IMG/VR virus record: IMGVR_UViG_3300025322_000905 | Location: 1-35,404 of that record | Length of the DNA: 35,404 nucleotides | Strand: one strand, 5' to 3' | From: a virus | Part shown: piece by piece, positions 15,198 to 22,935 of the stretch | How the letters are laid out: every line of letters begins with the position of its first letter | Numbering within the stretch: position 1 is the first letter of the stretch | Made by a program: the position numbers and the translations under genes | The notes under the pieces: generated by a model | Told to the model about the DNA's origin: nothing | What the model saw: only the letters and a program-made list of their open reading frames with translations | The model's database searches: none

Positions 15198-15749
15198 CTA
15201 GTCCACGTCCCCGGCGTAAATAGCCGCCGCAACTGCGTGCAGCACAATCGCGTGCACGTCTTCCACGACGCCATAGCTGTTAGACTCAACCAGGATGGCC
15301 AGGTCCGCCTGCTGCACCAGCGGCACTTGCGCCACAGGTTGCCCGGCCTTACCCGCTAGTCCGACGACATAGCAGCCCACGTCACGCGCCGCCTGCACGG
15401 CCTTGAGGATGTTCTTAGACTGGCCCGACGCCGAAATAGCGATCAGCACGTCGTCAGACTCAGCCAGGTTTTCGATTTGGCGACTGAACACCTCGGCAGG
15501 TGGCCAATCATTGACGAGCATCGTCAAGATCGGGCCACTGTCCGCCAGCGAGCAAGCTCGTACGCCGAGTTTGAGCAAGTCCACCGCGGCATGCGCTGCT
15601 GTTGCCGCCGAGCCGCCGTTGCCCACCAGATAGACGTGTGCGCCGGTCTCACGGGCTGCACGGATCACGTGAGCTAGTTTGTCGAGGAGCGCAATGTCCA
15701 GGCTCTCGATTGCCGCATAGACGCCAGCCAGATGATGCTCGATCGCCAA
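15198..15749 (-). CDS. gmhA: Phosphoheptose isomerase-like SIS protein (GmhA family, 183 aa)
   Basis: A single SIS domain: GNGGSA at 43-48, LIAISASGQSKNILKAV at 102-118, and a C-terminal helix with EDVHAIVLHAV. This fits GmhA, which turns sedoheptulose 7-phosphate into D-glycero-D-manno-heptose 7-phosphate. The helix after GNGGSA reads AHAAVDLL, with Asp where E. coli GmhA has its catalytic Glu; this resembles the SIS subtype usually found beside HddA. I chose TTG 15749 (AAGGG upstream) because it gives the normal family length; a GTG at 15812 would overlap the kinase gene by 56 bases. It pairs with the kinase immediately upstream, its next pathway step. Confidence 0.8.
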   Translation of the reverse strand: MAIEHHLAGVYAAIESLDIALLDKLAHVIRAARETGAHVYLVGNGGSAATAAHAAVDLLKLGVRACSLADSGPILTMLVNDWPPAEVFSRQIENLAESDDVLIAISASGQSKNILKAVQAARDVGCYVVGLAGKAGQPVAQVPLVQQADLAILVESNSYGVVEDVHAIVLHAVAAAIYAGDVD

Positions 15750-15756
15750 AGATACT

Positions 15757-16743
15757 TTACCCTTTGTAAGCAACCTTGCTTCCTTCCGACTCAACACGCC
15801 ATGCCACCTCACGCAGTCCAGTGAGCGCGGCCCGCACCGCTATCTTGCGCTCTAACGCACAGCACACCAGCAGGAAGCCGGTGCCACCTGCACCCAACAA
15901 TTTGCCACCCGTAGCGCCCGCGGTAATGGCCCTGTCTAGTGCCGCTTGCACAATCCCGTTGCCGATGCCGGGCGCAAGCTGCTGCTTCGCGGCCCAGCCA
16001 GATTGCAGGTACGAGCCCAATAGGCCAGCGTCTACACCCTGTCCCAACGCACCAGCCAGGTCAAGAGCTAGACGTCGCAGGTGCTTGAGGTGCTCACTAC
16101 ACTCTACCGTTCGCTCACTCTGGCACTCCAGGATGCTACCTGCCCGGCGAGTGCCACCCAGATAGAATAGCAGCAAGTACGCTTCCAGGTTGCGCCGCAG
16201 GCCCTTGCTGTCCTTGGCGTCGTCCAGCCTGGCCTCGCTTACTAAACCGTTAGCAGCGAACGTATACTGCCGCACGCCACCGTAGGCCGCGGCGTACTGG
16301 TCTTGCTTGCCAATTGAATGGCCCAGCACGTCGATCTCAACTCGACAAGCTTCCCTGGCCAGTTGCTCGGGCGAAGGCCAGCAACGCTTGAGCACGTGCA
16401 AGGCGTGCAACACGCCAACGGTGTAGGCCGACGACGAGCCCAGGCCGGTGCCGGCCGGGATGTCGGCCACTGACACAATCTCGACGCCTTGCTCGACGCC
16501 GACCAACCGGCAGCACTCACGCGCCAGGTCGTGCTGCACGTCGGCCACCGAGTCTACCACCTCGTTGCGGTCGTAATGTGACACTCGCACCCGCCCGTCA
16601 AACTTAGGGTTGACGGCGATGTAGACGTACTTGTCAATCGTGAAGGAAACGACGGCGCCACCGCTAATGGCCTTGTAGGCCGCGGGCAGGTCGGTGCCAC
16701 CACCAGCGAGGCTGACGCGAAGAGGCGTGCGGGTCAGGATCAT
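15757..16743 (-). CDS. hddA: GHMP kinase, D-glycero-D-manno-heptose 7-phosphate kinase-like (HddA, 328 aa)
   Basis: The N-terminus ILTRTPLRVSLAGGGTDLP is the start typical of HddA and related sugar kinases. The GHMP ATP-binding loop is PAGTGLGSSSA (96-106), and the third motif is GGKLLGAGGTGFLL near the C-terminus. The family phosphorylates heptose 7-phosphate at C1 on the way to GDP- or ADP-heptose. ATG 16743 overlaps the upstream gene by ATGA. GmhB and the nucleotidyltransferase are not in this window, so the host or other phage genes would have to finish the pathway. Fucokinase-like activity is an alternative. Confidence 0.85.
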   Translation of the reverse strand: MILTRTPLRVSLAGGGTDLPAAYKAISGGAVVSFTIDKYVYIAVNPKFDGRVRVSHYDRNEVVDSVADVQHDLARECCRLVGVEQGVEIVSVADIPAGTGLGSSSAYTVGVLHALHVLKRCWPSPEQLAREACRVEIDVLGHSIGKQDQYAAAYGGVRQYTFAANGLVSEARLDDAKDSKGLRRNLEAYLLLFYLGGTRRAGSILECQSERTVECSEHLKHLRRLALDLAGALGQGVDAGLLGSYLQSGWAAKQQLAPGIGNGIVQAALDRAITAGATGGKLLGAGGTGFLLVCCALERKIAVRAALTGLREVAWRVESEGSKVAYKG

Positions 16744-17030
16744 GCTAGCCTGCCCATTGCCCTATCGAACTCGCGCCGCTCGCCATAGACGCTGATCAGG
16801 GTTAGGCCATGCTCCGCATGCTGCCGCATAAACTCGCAAAACGAAGGATCGTCGCCGTTCTCGTTCAGAATATCCACCCTCAGCATCAGCCAGTTTGCGT
16901 TTGATTCCTCGATTCCTAAGATGTAGGGCCACAATCGCACCAGTTCGGCCAACCATTCGGGATGTGTACTAAACCAGCACGGCGAATCAACCCCGCAGTC
17001 CTCACAGCGGAGGCCCCAATGATCGCTCAT
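16740..17030 (-). CDS. Hypothetical protein (96 aa) with a Cys cluster
   Basis: ATG 17030 overlaps the stop of the gp10-like gene (ATGA). The N-terminus carries CEDCGVDSPC, possibly a zinc site; the rest is helical and acidic (HPEWLAELVRLWPYILGIEE). No family is recognised. It links the connector gene to the sugar kinase gene by four-base overlaps on both sides, so it is translated between virion and sugar genes. Confidence 0.65.
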   Translation of the reverse strand: MSDHWGLRCEDCGVDSPCWFSTHPEWLAELVRLWPYILGIEESNANWLMLRVDILNENGDDPSFCEFMRQHAEHGLTLISVYGERREFDRAMGRLA

Positions 17031-17425
17031 CCGCCTGCACTCTTGAGCAGCTTCACGATAGCACCGCGGGCCACGTTCCAGAGCGTCGGTGCTACCTCCA
17101 TAACGCGAGGCCAACTACGGCGGGCCATCTCCCGCGTTTGCTGCTCACCCTCCACCCATTTCGCATACGGGGCGATGTTGGCATTCGAGCCCACCGAGGC
17201 CACCAGCGCACCGCCAACTTTGCGAGCACGGACGATGGACCAGGAGCGCATCAGAGTGCCGGTCCTGATGTAGCCCGAAACGGTCGCTTGTTGCGGCGGG
17301 TAAGTGGCCATCTTGTCTTCGACGTCGGCGACAAAGCCGTTCAGCTCACGCTCCAGTTTGCCCTGCAGGCCGGTGGTCAGGACGATGGTCTTCTTCGGCT
17401 TGATGCTGGTGAAACGAACAGGCAT
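17027..17425 (-). CDS. HK97 gp10-like head-tail/tail component (132 aa)
   Basis: Matches the HK97 gp10 family pattern: a basic N-terminus, a helix ending before a strand, then YIRTGTLMRSWSI, GGALVASVGSNANIAPYAKWVEGEQQ, and a closing helical stretch. These proteins sit at the head-tail junction or tail terminator and are usually 110-150 residues long. It lies a few genes after the portal, as expected for a connector gene. ATG 17425 is two bases after the preceding stop. Confidence 0.75.
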   Translation of the reverse strand: MPVRFTSIKPKKTIVLTTGLQGKLERELNGFVADVEDKMATYPPQQATVSGYIRTGTLMRSWSIVRARKVGGALVASVGSNANIAPYAKWVEGEQQTREMARRSWPRVMEVAPTLWNVARGAIVKLLKSAGG

Positions 17426-17426
17426 G

Positions 17427-17699
17427 CTATTCTTTCTCTTTTACTATCCACGGCCCCCATGGGCCGCGCTCCAGGCTCAGCTCAGGCACCGCACCGAAGA
17501 CCAGGGCCAACTCCACGGCCTCTCGGGCGTCCTCATGGCCAAACAGCCGGGCAAAGCCGTCAGGCTGGCGCATTGCACCCTGGCACACTCGCTCCCACAA
17601 GCGATCGAATGCGACTGGGAAAGCCAGGTTCGCCTCTGCGCAGTAGGCAGTGCGGATGGCGACCAACAGGGCGGGTGAAGGTGCATACCAATCACGCAC
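17427..17699 (-). CDS. Hypothetical protein (90 aa) between portal and gp10-like gene
   Basis: GTG 17699 lies two bases past the portal stop with GGCGGGGG upstream; a longer frame exists but would run into the portal gene. The sequence is helical (PALLVAIRTAYCAEANLAFPVAFDRLWERV) and ends WIVKEKE. Position suggests a head-completion or adaptor protein; no motif supports this. Confidence 0.65.
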   Translation of the reverse strand: MRDWYAPSPALLVAIRTAYCAEANLAFPVAFDRLWERVCQGAMRQPDGFARLFGHEDAREAVELALVFGAVPELSLERGPWGPWIVKEKE

Positions 17700-17701
17700 T
17701 G

Positions 17702-20008
17702 CTAATCCCCCGCCCTGCCCATGCGGCCAACCATACGGCACCTACATCGCGAGTGCAGGGGCGGAAACTGCACACCCTCCACCGCGTCAGGAAACTCGGC
17801 ATCCAGTTTGACTGCCATCCGGTGCAGCGGCCGGCAACGTGGACAGACCATTTCATCACGAGCAGTAAGCCAGACTTTCGATTCCATGCCGGGAATGCTC
17901 TTGTAGATTGCCATGTTGCCAAAACTGAACGCTCTGGTCACCTCAGTCGTGCCGATCATCTGTGCCCGCCACTTGCCGAACGTCGGCTCCAGCGCCTTGA
18001 GTAGATCGGGCAGCCCGCGCTTGCCCAACCCTGTCTCCTGCCAGGTCACGATGGCATCTTTCAGCGCCTTCCTCGTTGTGTCCGTGAGCCCACGGCTCAA
18101 CTCGAAGTTCCATGCCTTGGACCACTTGAGCACTTCCTGGTTGACCAGGGCCATATCCACCGCGACGGCGACCGCGTCGAGAGCCGCCTCTGCCGCGGCC
18201 GCGGCGCCCGCCTGCGCGGCTGCCGTCAGCTCTGGCCCCAGAGCATCTACGAACAGCCCTTCGACGACTTCCCACAAGTCGTCGTCGTCGGCCAGCGGGA
18301 CGGCCTTTTCACCCTCGGCCTTGCGTGCCTCTGGTAGCGCCCGCACCCTGGCCGTCAGCAGTTTCTCAACCTTGGCTAGTCCCGCACTGGCCGCGGCCTC
18401 CATACTGCGTTCAAGTTTCTGCGTCCGTTCTTCGATGTCGTCGGGTAGCGCAACGTCACGGGTACGGGAGGCGCCAGTCTTCGGGGTGGCCTTGGCTTTG
18501 GCCGCCTGTGCCGCGGCCAGGACGAAAGGGTGCCGAGGCTCCAGAACGGTCACGCGGCCATTCTTAGACGAGTATCTGGCCGGCGGGCCGTACAGCCGTC
18601 GCAATTCCTTGGCTGCAACTTCCTCAGCCATAGGTTCAGTCGGCACAGGCGCTACTTCCTCGTTGCCGTCCTCTCGTTCCACGTCGTCCGCTACCACGTC
18701 CGGCGTCACGTCCGGCTCATTGGCCAGGAACTCCTCTGGCAACACCTGCACGTCCGCCAGCAGACGGCGGGCCTCTAGCCGGTCTATGACAGACTCGGCC
18801 ATGCCCGAGGGCACCGTAAAGAGCTTGACTACATTGTCGATGCGCGCGCCGTCAAGATCAGTCTTCGCTTTGTCCTCTTCGTCGTCCAGCATGTCAAATC
18901 TGAACGTAAGCGACTTGGGCAACACTTGCCAGTTGATTGCTCGCTCAATCGAAGAAGTCAGATCGCCAAAGCCCTTGCCACGCGCTTTACGGTTCTGAAT
19001 CTCAGCATCGGCTTTCGTCGCCCCGCTGGCCGTGGCTGGCCACAGCTCCCGCGCATCCAGGCCCAGCTCCAAGGCGAGGATGTAGGCGTAAAGGGTGATG
19101 CTCGACTCCTCGTTGTAGCCGTCGGGCAGACTGGCGAAGTCGAGCTGTTGGATTTCGAGCGGGACGCCCGGGTCCTGCGTCGCAATGGAGATGACCTTGG
19201 CAAACCTCGTCAGGCCCTCATTGTCCATTTGCTCCTGGGCTTTGCGAATGGCCTCGTCAAACCGCTGCTGCGACATGCCACGCACGGCGACGATACCGCG
19301 AGAAGGCCGGCTAGATAGCTTCTCCCTCTTGTAGATCCAGATGTCACGCATGATCTGCGCGGCTCGCAGGATGCGTGAAGTGGCGCAGTAGCCCACGCCG
19401 AGCAACGACTCGTCCGGGCTTGGCTGCGACACCAGGCGAATCACCTGGTGCGCTCCCAGCCGGTGCGGTTTGCCTGTGCGGTAGTCGTAGTACACCACGG
19501 GCACCTGCAAGTCACCGGTCGGCAGACAACGGGAAGCGTCGAGGTGCGCCAGACCAAGCACCGCGCCCTCCGGGCCGTCCGTCGCCCGTAACACCTCGAT
19601 AAAGGCGCCGCGGTCCATTGTGAGCAGATCCTCTACAACCTTGCTCACCAGGTCGCCCCAGCCCTGGCCAAACTCGGACTCGGACAGCATCTCCTGGTAG
19701 CGCCTAACCTGTCGATGTGGGCCGTCCAGAGTCCAGCCCAGCGTCTTGAGCTTGGACTCAACCGAGTAGATGGCGCCCGCAAGCATGGGCTCAGTGCGCC
19801 AAACCTTGCGCAGGTACAGGTCCCGCGAGGGCGTCCACCAGCCGGGCGCTTCATCCTGCGCGGTGGCGATGTAAAACACGAAAGGGCTGAGGGATTCAAT
19901 TGGTTCCGTTCGCGCTTGAACAGAGCGGCGCGCCAGGGCGGCCGGGTCGGTGGCCTTCTCAGCCAGGGCCATGTTCTGTTCGGCGTCGTGCCCGTTGCCG
20001 GTGGTCAT
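17702..20008 (-). CDS. Portal protein fused to a Mu gpF-like minor head domain (768 aa)
   Basis: Residues about 35-450 look like a portal of the DUF935/SPP1-like type (WWTPSRDLYLRKVWRTEPMLAGAIYSVESKLKTLGW; LGVGYCATSRILRAAQIMRDIW; helical ASGATKADAEIQNRK). An acidic linker follows at 450-520. The C-terminal part is a Mu gpF/SPP1 gp7-like domain: TEVTRAFSFGNMAIYK, then MVCPRCRPLHRM and FPPLHSRCRCRM, the usual Cys/His cluster. Portals form the dodecameric DNA gate; gpF-like proteins enter the head with it. The two are normally separate genes, so this is a fusion. Follows terL by three bases. Confidence 0.85.
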   Translation of the reverse strand: MTTGNGHDAEQNMALAEKATDPAALARRSVQARTEPIESLSPFVFYIATAQDEAPGWWTPSRDLYLRKVWRTEPMLAGAIYSVESKLKTLGWTLDGPHRQVRRYQEMLSESEFGQGWGDLVSKVVEDLLTMDRGAFIEVLRATDGPEGAVLGLAHLDASRCLPTGDLQVPVVYYDYRTGKPHRLGAHQVIRLVSQPSPDESLLGVGYCATSRILRAAQIMRDIWIYKREKLSSRPSRGIVAVRGMSQQRFDEAIRKAQEQMDNEGLTRFAKVISIATQDPGVPLEIQQLDFASLPDGYNEESSITLYAYILALELGLDARELWPATASGATKADAEIQNRKARGKGFGDLTSSIERAINWQVLPKSLTFRFDMLDDEEDKAKTDLDGARIDNVVKLFTVPSGMAESVIDRLEARRLLADVQVLPEEFLANEPDVTPDVVADDVEREDGNEEVAPVPTEPMAEEVAAKELRRLYGPPARYSSKNGRVTVLEPRHPFVLAAAQAAKAKATPKTGASRTRDVALPDDIEERTQKLERSMEAAASAGLAKVEKLLTARVRALPEARKAEGEKAVPLADDDDLWEVVEGLFVDALGPELTAAAQAGAAAAAEAALDAVAVAVDMALVNQEVLKWSKAWNFELSRGLTDTTRKALKDAIVTWQETGLGKRGLPDLLKALEPTFGKWRAQMIGTTEVTRAFSFGNMAIYKSIPGMESKVWLTARDEMVCPRCRPLHRMAVKLDAEFPDAVEGVQFPPLHSRCRCRMVGRMGRAGD

Positions 20009-20011
20009 GCG

Positions 20012-21475
20012 TTAATCCTCATAGCGATGGCGCCAGGTGCCATAGAGCACCGCGTCCTGACAATGATCGTCTGAATGTTTTGCGGGTTCGTCATCGTAAA
20101 CACCCGGGCTGACTTCTTTCCTGTATGCCACTCGCAGACTGCGAATAGTATTCGTGCAGCGCGGGTGAATCAGCAGAGCCCGCTGTCCGTTGGCGTTGCA
20201 GATAAAGCGGGCAGCAATGCTGGCCCCCTCTTTGCGCCGGTAGTTGTGCGGGCTGGCCGTGTCCACCTCTGCCTGGTTAAAGGCAATTCGGAGCGCCGTC
20301 GCCTCTGGCGGCACAATGGCCACTTCCGGATGCTTACCCATCTCCTGGAGCTTCTCCAAGACTGCCTTTACGCTGGTTTCCTGCAAGCGCCCCGCTTCGT
20401 AGTGCTCCCAGAACACCCGCAGGCGACCAAGTGAGTCTTCCTGCACCGCGAGGATTGCCCGAGGCTGCGCAATGTTGTCGTCACACCAGACCTCGACAGG
20501 CAGACTGGCGTCGAACTCGGCAGCCTCAGTTACATTGGAATGCTCGGGGTCGCCAAGCTCGCTAACGAAGCTGGGGAACACCAGGCCCTGCTGGCCGGGC
20601 CGCTTGCAGAGAAACTGCGCTTCCCACGTGTCCGGGCTCATCGTCAAGAACTTGTCCACCAGATCGGAACGTGGCCGATGCCCGGTCGAATACTGGTGCT
20701 TGCCCTGGCACTGATCCCAGAGCTCGCAGGCAGAATGCAGACACTCGGTACAACTCTGCTTCACATCCCAGATGCACCAGGAGTAAACGGCCAGGCCCCG
20801 TTGCGGGGCCTGGTCCAGTACATGCTGCATCAATCCAACGGCCCTGTCCCTGGTGGAGATCAGCGCCGTCTGGACGCCTTCGCCTGTACCCATGCCCCAG
20901 AACTTTTCTAGCACCTCGGGCCGCCACATCTCAACCTCGTCGGCCACTTTAAGCCGGGGGTGGGCGCCGGAAACCTGCGCAACCGTGGCGGCATGGATCT
21001 CTAGCCTTGAACCGTTGCGCCAGCGGGTTTCGCTCATCAGACTGTCAGCCACCATGCCACGAAAGGCCGGCAGGCCAATGTACTCCTGCATGTACGAGTA
21101 GGCTCGTTTGGCCTGTTCCTCGATGCCGCCGGCATGGAATATCCACGTCTTTTCTTTGCAGGCCAGTAGCCATTCCAGAAGGCTGATCATGCGAGTTTTG
21201 CCGCCGCCTCGTGGTCCAAGGCCGATGGCCCGTTGCGCCTTGCCGAAGTACAAGTCCGAGAGAAAGGAGAATGGAGCAACGTGGCCGCTTTCTCGGCAGC
21301 CCGGTGAAGGCTCGTTGGCTATGTCAAAGTGCAGGAAGCGGTGCAGGTTATCGTGCAGCGCCACCTGGCGCCGCCGCCTCTCAGCCTGTATCTGTGTCAG
21401 GCTGTAGGTTCTGGCTGGGCCTAATGGCGCCGCCGCCTTGCCGTTCGCTTTCCCTTTCGTGGCGTTCAAGCTCAT
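20012..21475 (-). CDS. terL: Terminase large subunit (487 aa)
   Basis: ATPase domain: Walker A GPRGGGKT at 87-94, Walker B LKVADE at 175-180, then a coupling-motif region (TALIST). The nuclease half has VWCDDNIAQP, an acidic strand pattern typical of the RNaseH-like fold, and a late DDHCQDAVLYG. This motor cuts and pumps DNA into the prohead. The start ATG 21475 has AGGAG five bases upstream, giving an overlap of 95 bases with the small subunit gene. Confidence 0.9.
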   Translation of the reverse strand: MSLNATKGKANGKAAAPLGPARTYSLTQIQAERRRRQVALHDNLHRFLHFDIANEPSPGCRESGHVAPFSFLSDLYFGKAQRAIGLGPRGGGKTRMISLLEWLLACKEKTWIFHAGGIEEQAKRAYSYMQEYIGLPAFRGMVADSLMSETRWRNGSRLEIHAATVAQVSGAHPRLKVADEVEMWRPEVLEKFWGMGTGEGVQTALISTRDRAVGLMQHVLDQAPQRGLAVYSWCIWDVKQSCTECLHSACELWDQCQGKHQYSTGHRPRSDLVDKFLTMSPDTWEAQFLCKRPGQQGLVFPSFVSELGDPEHSNVTEAAEFDASLPVEVWCDDNIAQPRAILAVQEDSLGRLRVFWEHYEAGRLQETSVKAVLEKLQEMGKHPEVAIVPPEATALRIAFNQAEVDTASPHNYRRKEGASIAARFICNANGQRALLIHPRCTNTIRSLRVAYRKEVSPGVYDDEPAKHSDDHCQDAVLYGTWRHRYED

Positions 21476-21836
21476 CTAGCTCCTGCTCACTCAGCGTGGC
21501 CAGGTCCATAGTTACACGGTGGGCGATGGGGCCACCCCACGCGCCTGTGTGCTCCTGCCGCTCGACGTAGCCGCGGTTCTTGCCCAGGGTCTTGAGCACC
21601 AGCGCCACAGCCCACGGCTCACGATCCATTACGGCAGCCCGCATTTTCTGCTCAGCAATGTCCACTAGCTCGCCGCGGCTGTCCTCGATAGCCTGCTGGA
21701 TAGCCTGAGTTTTCTTTGCACGGTTGTAGATGGTTTTGGGCCCGCAGCCCAACTTGCGAGCAGCCAAATACACCAGACCATCAACAGCCTTGATTGCAGC
21801 AATAATCTGCTCGCTAGTGTATTTCTCATTTACCAT
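21381..21836 (-). CDS. terS: Terminase small subunit (151 aa)
   Basis: N-terminal HTH-like segment (QIIAAIKAVDGLVYLAARKLGCGPKTIYNRAKK) that would bind the packaging site, a central helical oligomerisation part (IEDSRGELVDIAEQKMRAAV), then KTLGKNRGYVERQEH and a disordered acidic/Gln-rich tail. This is the usual layout of small terminases, and the gene is followed by terL. The ribosome binding site is weak, so translation may be coupled to the upstream 78-codon gene. Confidence 0.8.
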   Translation of the reverse strand: MVNEKYTSEQIIAAIKAVDGLVYLAARKLGCGPKTIYNRAKKTQAIQQAIEDSRGELVDIAEQKMRAAVMDREPWAVALVLKTLGKNRGYVERQEHTGAWGGPIAHRVTMDLATLSEQELDELERHERESERQGGGAIRPSQNLQPDTDTG

Positions 21837-21858
21837 AATTATGTAATCCGTGCCTGCC

Positions 21859-22095
21859 CTACCGCTCCCGGTATCCCCGCTGCCGTTTCACCCGTTCCCT
21901 GACCGCCTTCGGGTCCAGCCTGGCCAAGTCAATGAACAACTCGCTATCCGGGCTGCGCAGCCAGGCCCATTGCCTATCCATAACCGCTCTCTGCAGCACG
22001 GCCGCGGACAGCCCCTCGACGCCGCCCACGGCATAGACGCCTTCTCGCCCTACCGACCTGAGCCCGGTGCCTGTCGTAGTCGCCATAGCCGTCAA
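21859..22095 (-). CDS. Hypothetical protein (78 aa) upstream of the terminase genes
   Basis: I place the start at TTG 22095 because GGAGGG lies six bases upstream, the same arrangement as in the regulator gene before it; an ATG nine bases later is the alternative. The sequence ends basic (KAVRERVKRQRGYRER) after RLDPKAV and shows SPDSELFIDLARL in the middle. No family recognised. First gene behind the extended -10 promoter at 22176. Confidence 0.6.
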   Translation of the reverse strand: MTAMATTTGTGLRSVGREGVYAVGGVEGLSAAVLQRAVMDRQWAWLRSPDSELFIDLARLDPKAVRERVKRQRGYRER

Positions 22096-22175
22096 CTCGT
22101 GCCCTCCAGATAGCAAAAGAGCCACCCCGAACGGTGGCCACTGGTAACAGAGCATACTAACCTACTCTAATTACC

Positions 22176-22184
22176 ATTATAGCA
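22176..22184 (-). promoter_or_regulatory. Extended -10 promoter upstream of the packaging genes
   Basis: TGCTATAAT on the minus strand gives a full consensus -10 with an extended TGn. A TTGACA hexamer exists seven bases upstream, too close to act as a normal -35, and no good -35 at 16-18 bases was found. It could start transcription for the packaging and head genes about 75 bases before the TTG start. Confidence 0.55.
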
Positions 22185-22210
22185 TGGCTGTCAACATGAC
22201 ACTAGGCGAG

Positions 22211-22753
22211 TTAACAGGTTTTCTGTTCATCCTGCCAGCAGCGGGGGCAGCAGCCCTGTACCAGATCGACGACAGCGCCGCCGACCCGAATCCCGCAACA
22301 CCTGCACCGTGTCTGGCCGTCGCCGTCCGGCACGTCTGGGCCTGGCAGTTCGATAGCATAGTCCCAGATCACGGCGGCCATCGCGACGAGCCCCCGGGCA
22401 ATTCGTCGGTAGACCGTTCGTTCCACACAATCCATTTGCTGGGCAATAGCTCTGCGTTCCCAGGATCGCAGGAAGGCCAGCTCGATGATGTGCTGGTCTG
22501 CGGGCGACAGCCTGGTGAGTGCAGACAGCACTTCGAGGCGGGACACCTCGTGGTCGTTGGGCTGATGCCCTCCCAGTGCGTCGGGCTGTGGCGCCAGAAT
22601 CCTGTCTGGCGTATCGCTGGCAATCTCTCTGAGCAGGCGTCGCACCCTGGTCAGTGGCGCCACCGGCTCCTGCTCTCGCTGCCAGTAGTACTGCTGCTCT
22701 TGCAGGCTGCCAATGGGGCCGGGCCGGTCCACCCAGGCGACGGACTCAGTCAA
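22211..22753 (-). CDS. Sigma-region-4-like regulator with C-terminal zinc ribbon (180 aa)
   Basis: The TTG at 22753 has GGAGGTG six bases upstream, which decides the start; a TTG at 22786 lies within the -10 box. Residues about 75-135 (LSPADQHIIELAFLRSWERRAIAQQMDCVERTVYRR) match a sigma factor region 4/LuxR-like HTH. The C-terminus has CRCCGIR and CCPRC, a zinc ribbon. There is no region 2, so it is not a complete sigma factor. Position at the head of the late operon, with its own promoter, suggests a late-gene activator similar in role to ArpU/RinA-type phage regulators. Confidence 0.7.
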   Translation of the reverse strand: MTESVAWVDRPGPIGSLQEQQYYWQREQEPVAPLTRVRRLLREIASDTPDRILAPQPDALGGHQPNDHEVSRLEVLSALTRLSPADQHIIELAFLRSWERRAIAQQMDCVERTVYRRIARGLVAMAAVIWDYAIELPGPDVPDGDGQTRCRCCGIRVGGAVVDLVQGCCPRCWQDEQKTC

Positions 22754-22785
22754 GGGTTGCACCTCCGGGCACAGGCTCTTTCGCA

Positions 22786-22814
22786 ATTATAGCCGTTCGC
22801 CAGCGAGGTGTCTA
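22786..22814 (-). promoter_or_regulatory. Sigma-70-type promoter for the late block
   Basis: Minus strand: TAGACA, 17-base spacer, TATAAT. The -10 lies about 33 bases before the regulator's TTG start. It faces away from the plus-strand promoter at 22907-22935, with about 90 bases between the two -35 boxes. Confidence 0.75.
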
Positions 22815-22906
22815 GCCAGGCTGCCCAGTTTGATTAAGCAAGCTCTCTCTATAACAAGCACTAAGGCGCTCTTTTGCAAACTGGTATAAACTGGTGTCAA
22901 AACCTA

Positions 22907-22935
22907 TTGACATGGCTATAGCGATATGCTATAAT
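22907..22935 (+). promoter_or_regulatory. Perfect consensus sigma-70 promoter of the plus-strand island
   Basis: TTGACA, 17 bases, TATAAT: both hexamers and the spacer are exactly consensus, and TGC before the -10 adds an extended element. Such a promoter would be very strong unless repressed, which fits the operator-like repeat inside it. Confidence 0.9.
22917..22933 (+). promoter_or_regulatory. Operator-like inverted repeat within the promoter
   Basis: TATAGC and GCTATA flank GATAT (17 bases in total). It lies between -35 and -10 and covers most of the -10, so a bound repressor would block polymerase. The two HTH proteins at 24779-24994 and 31789-32019 are possible binders; neither is shown. 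Confidence 0.6.

Noticed and set aside
18500-18760. Possible separate gpF-like gene start inside the portal fusion
   Set aside because: I looked for an internal ribosome binding site before the Met codons of the linker region and found none.
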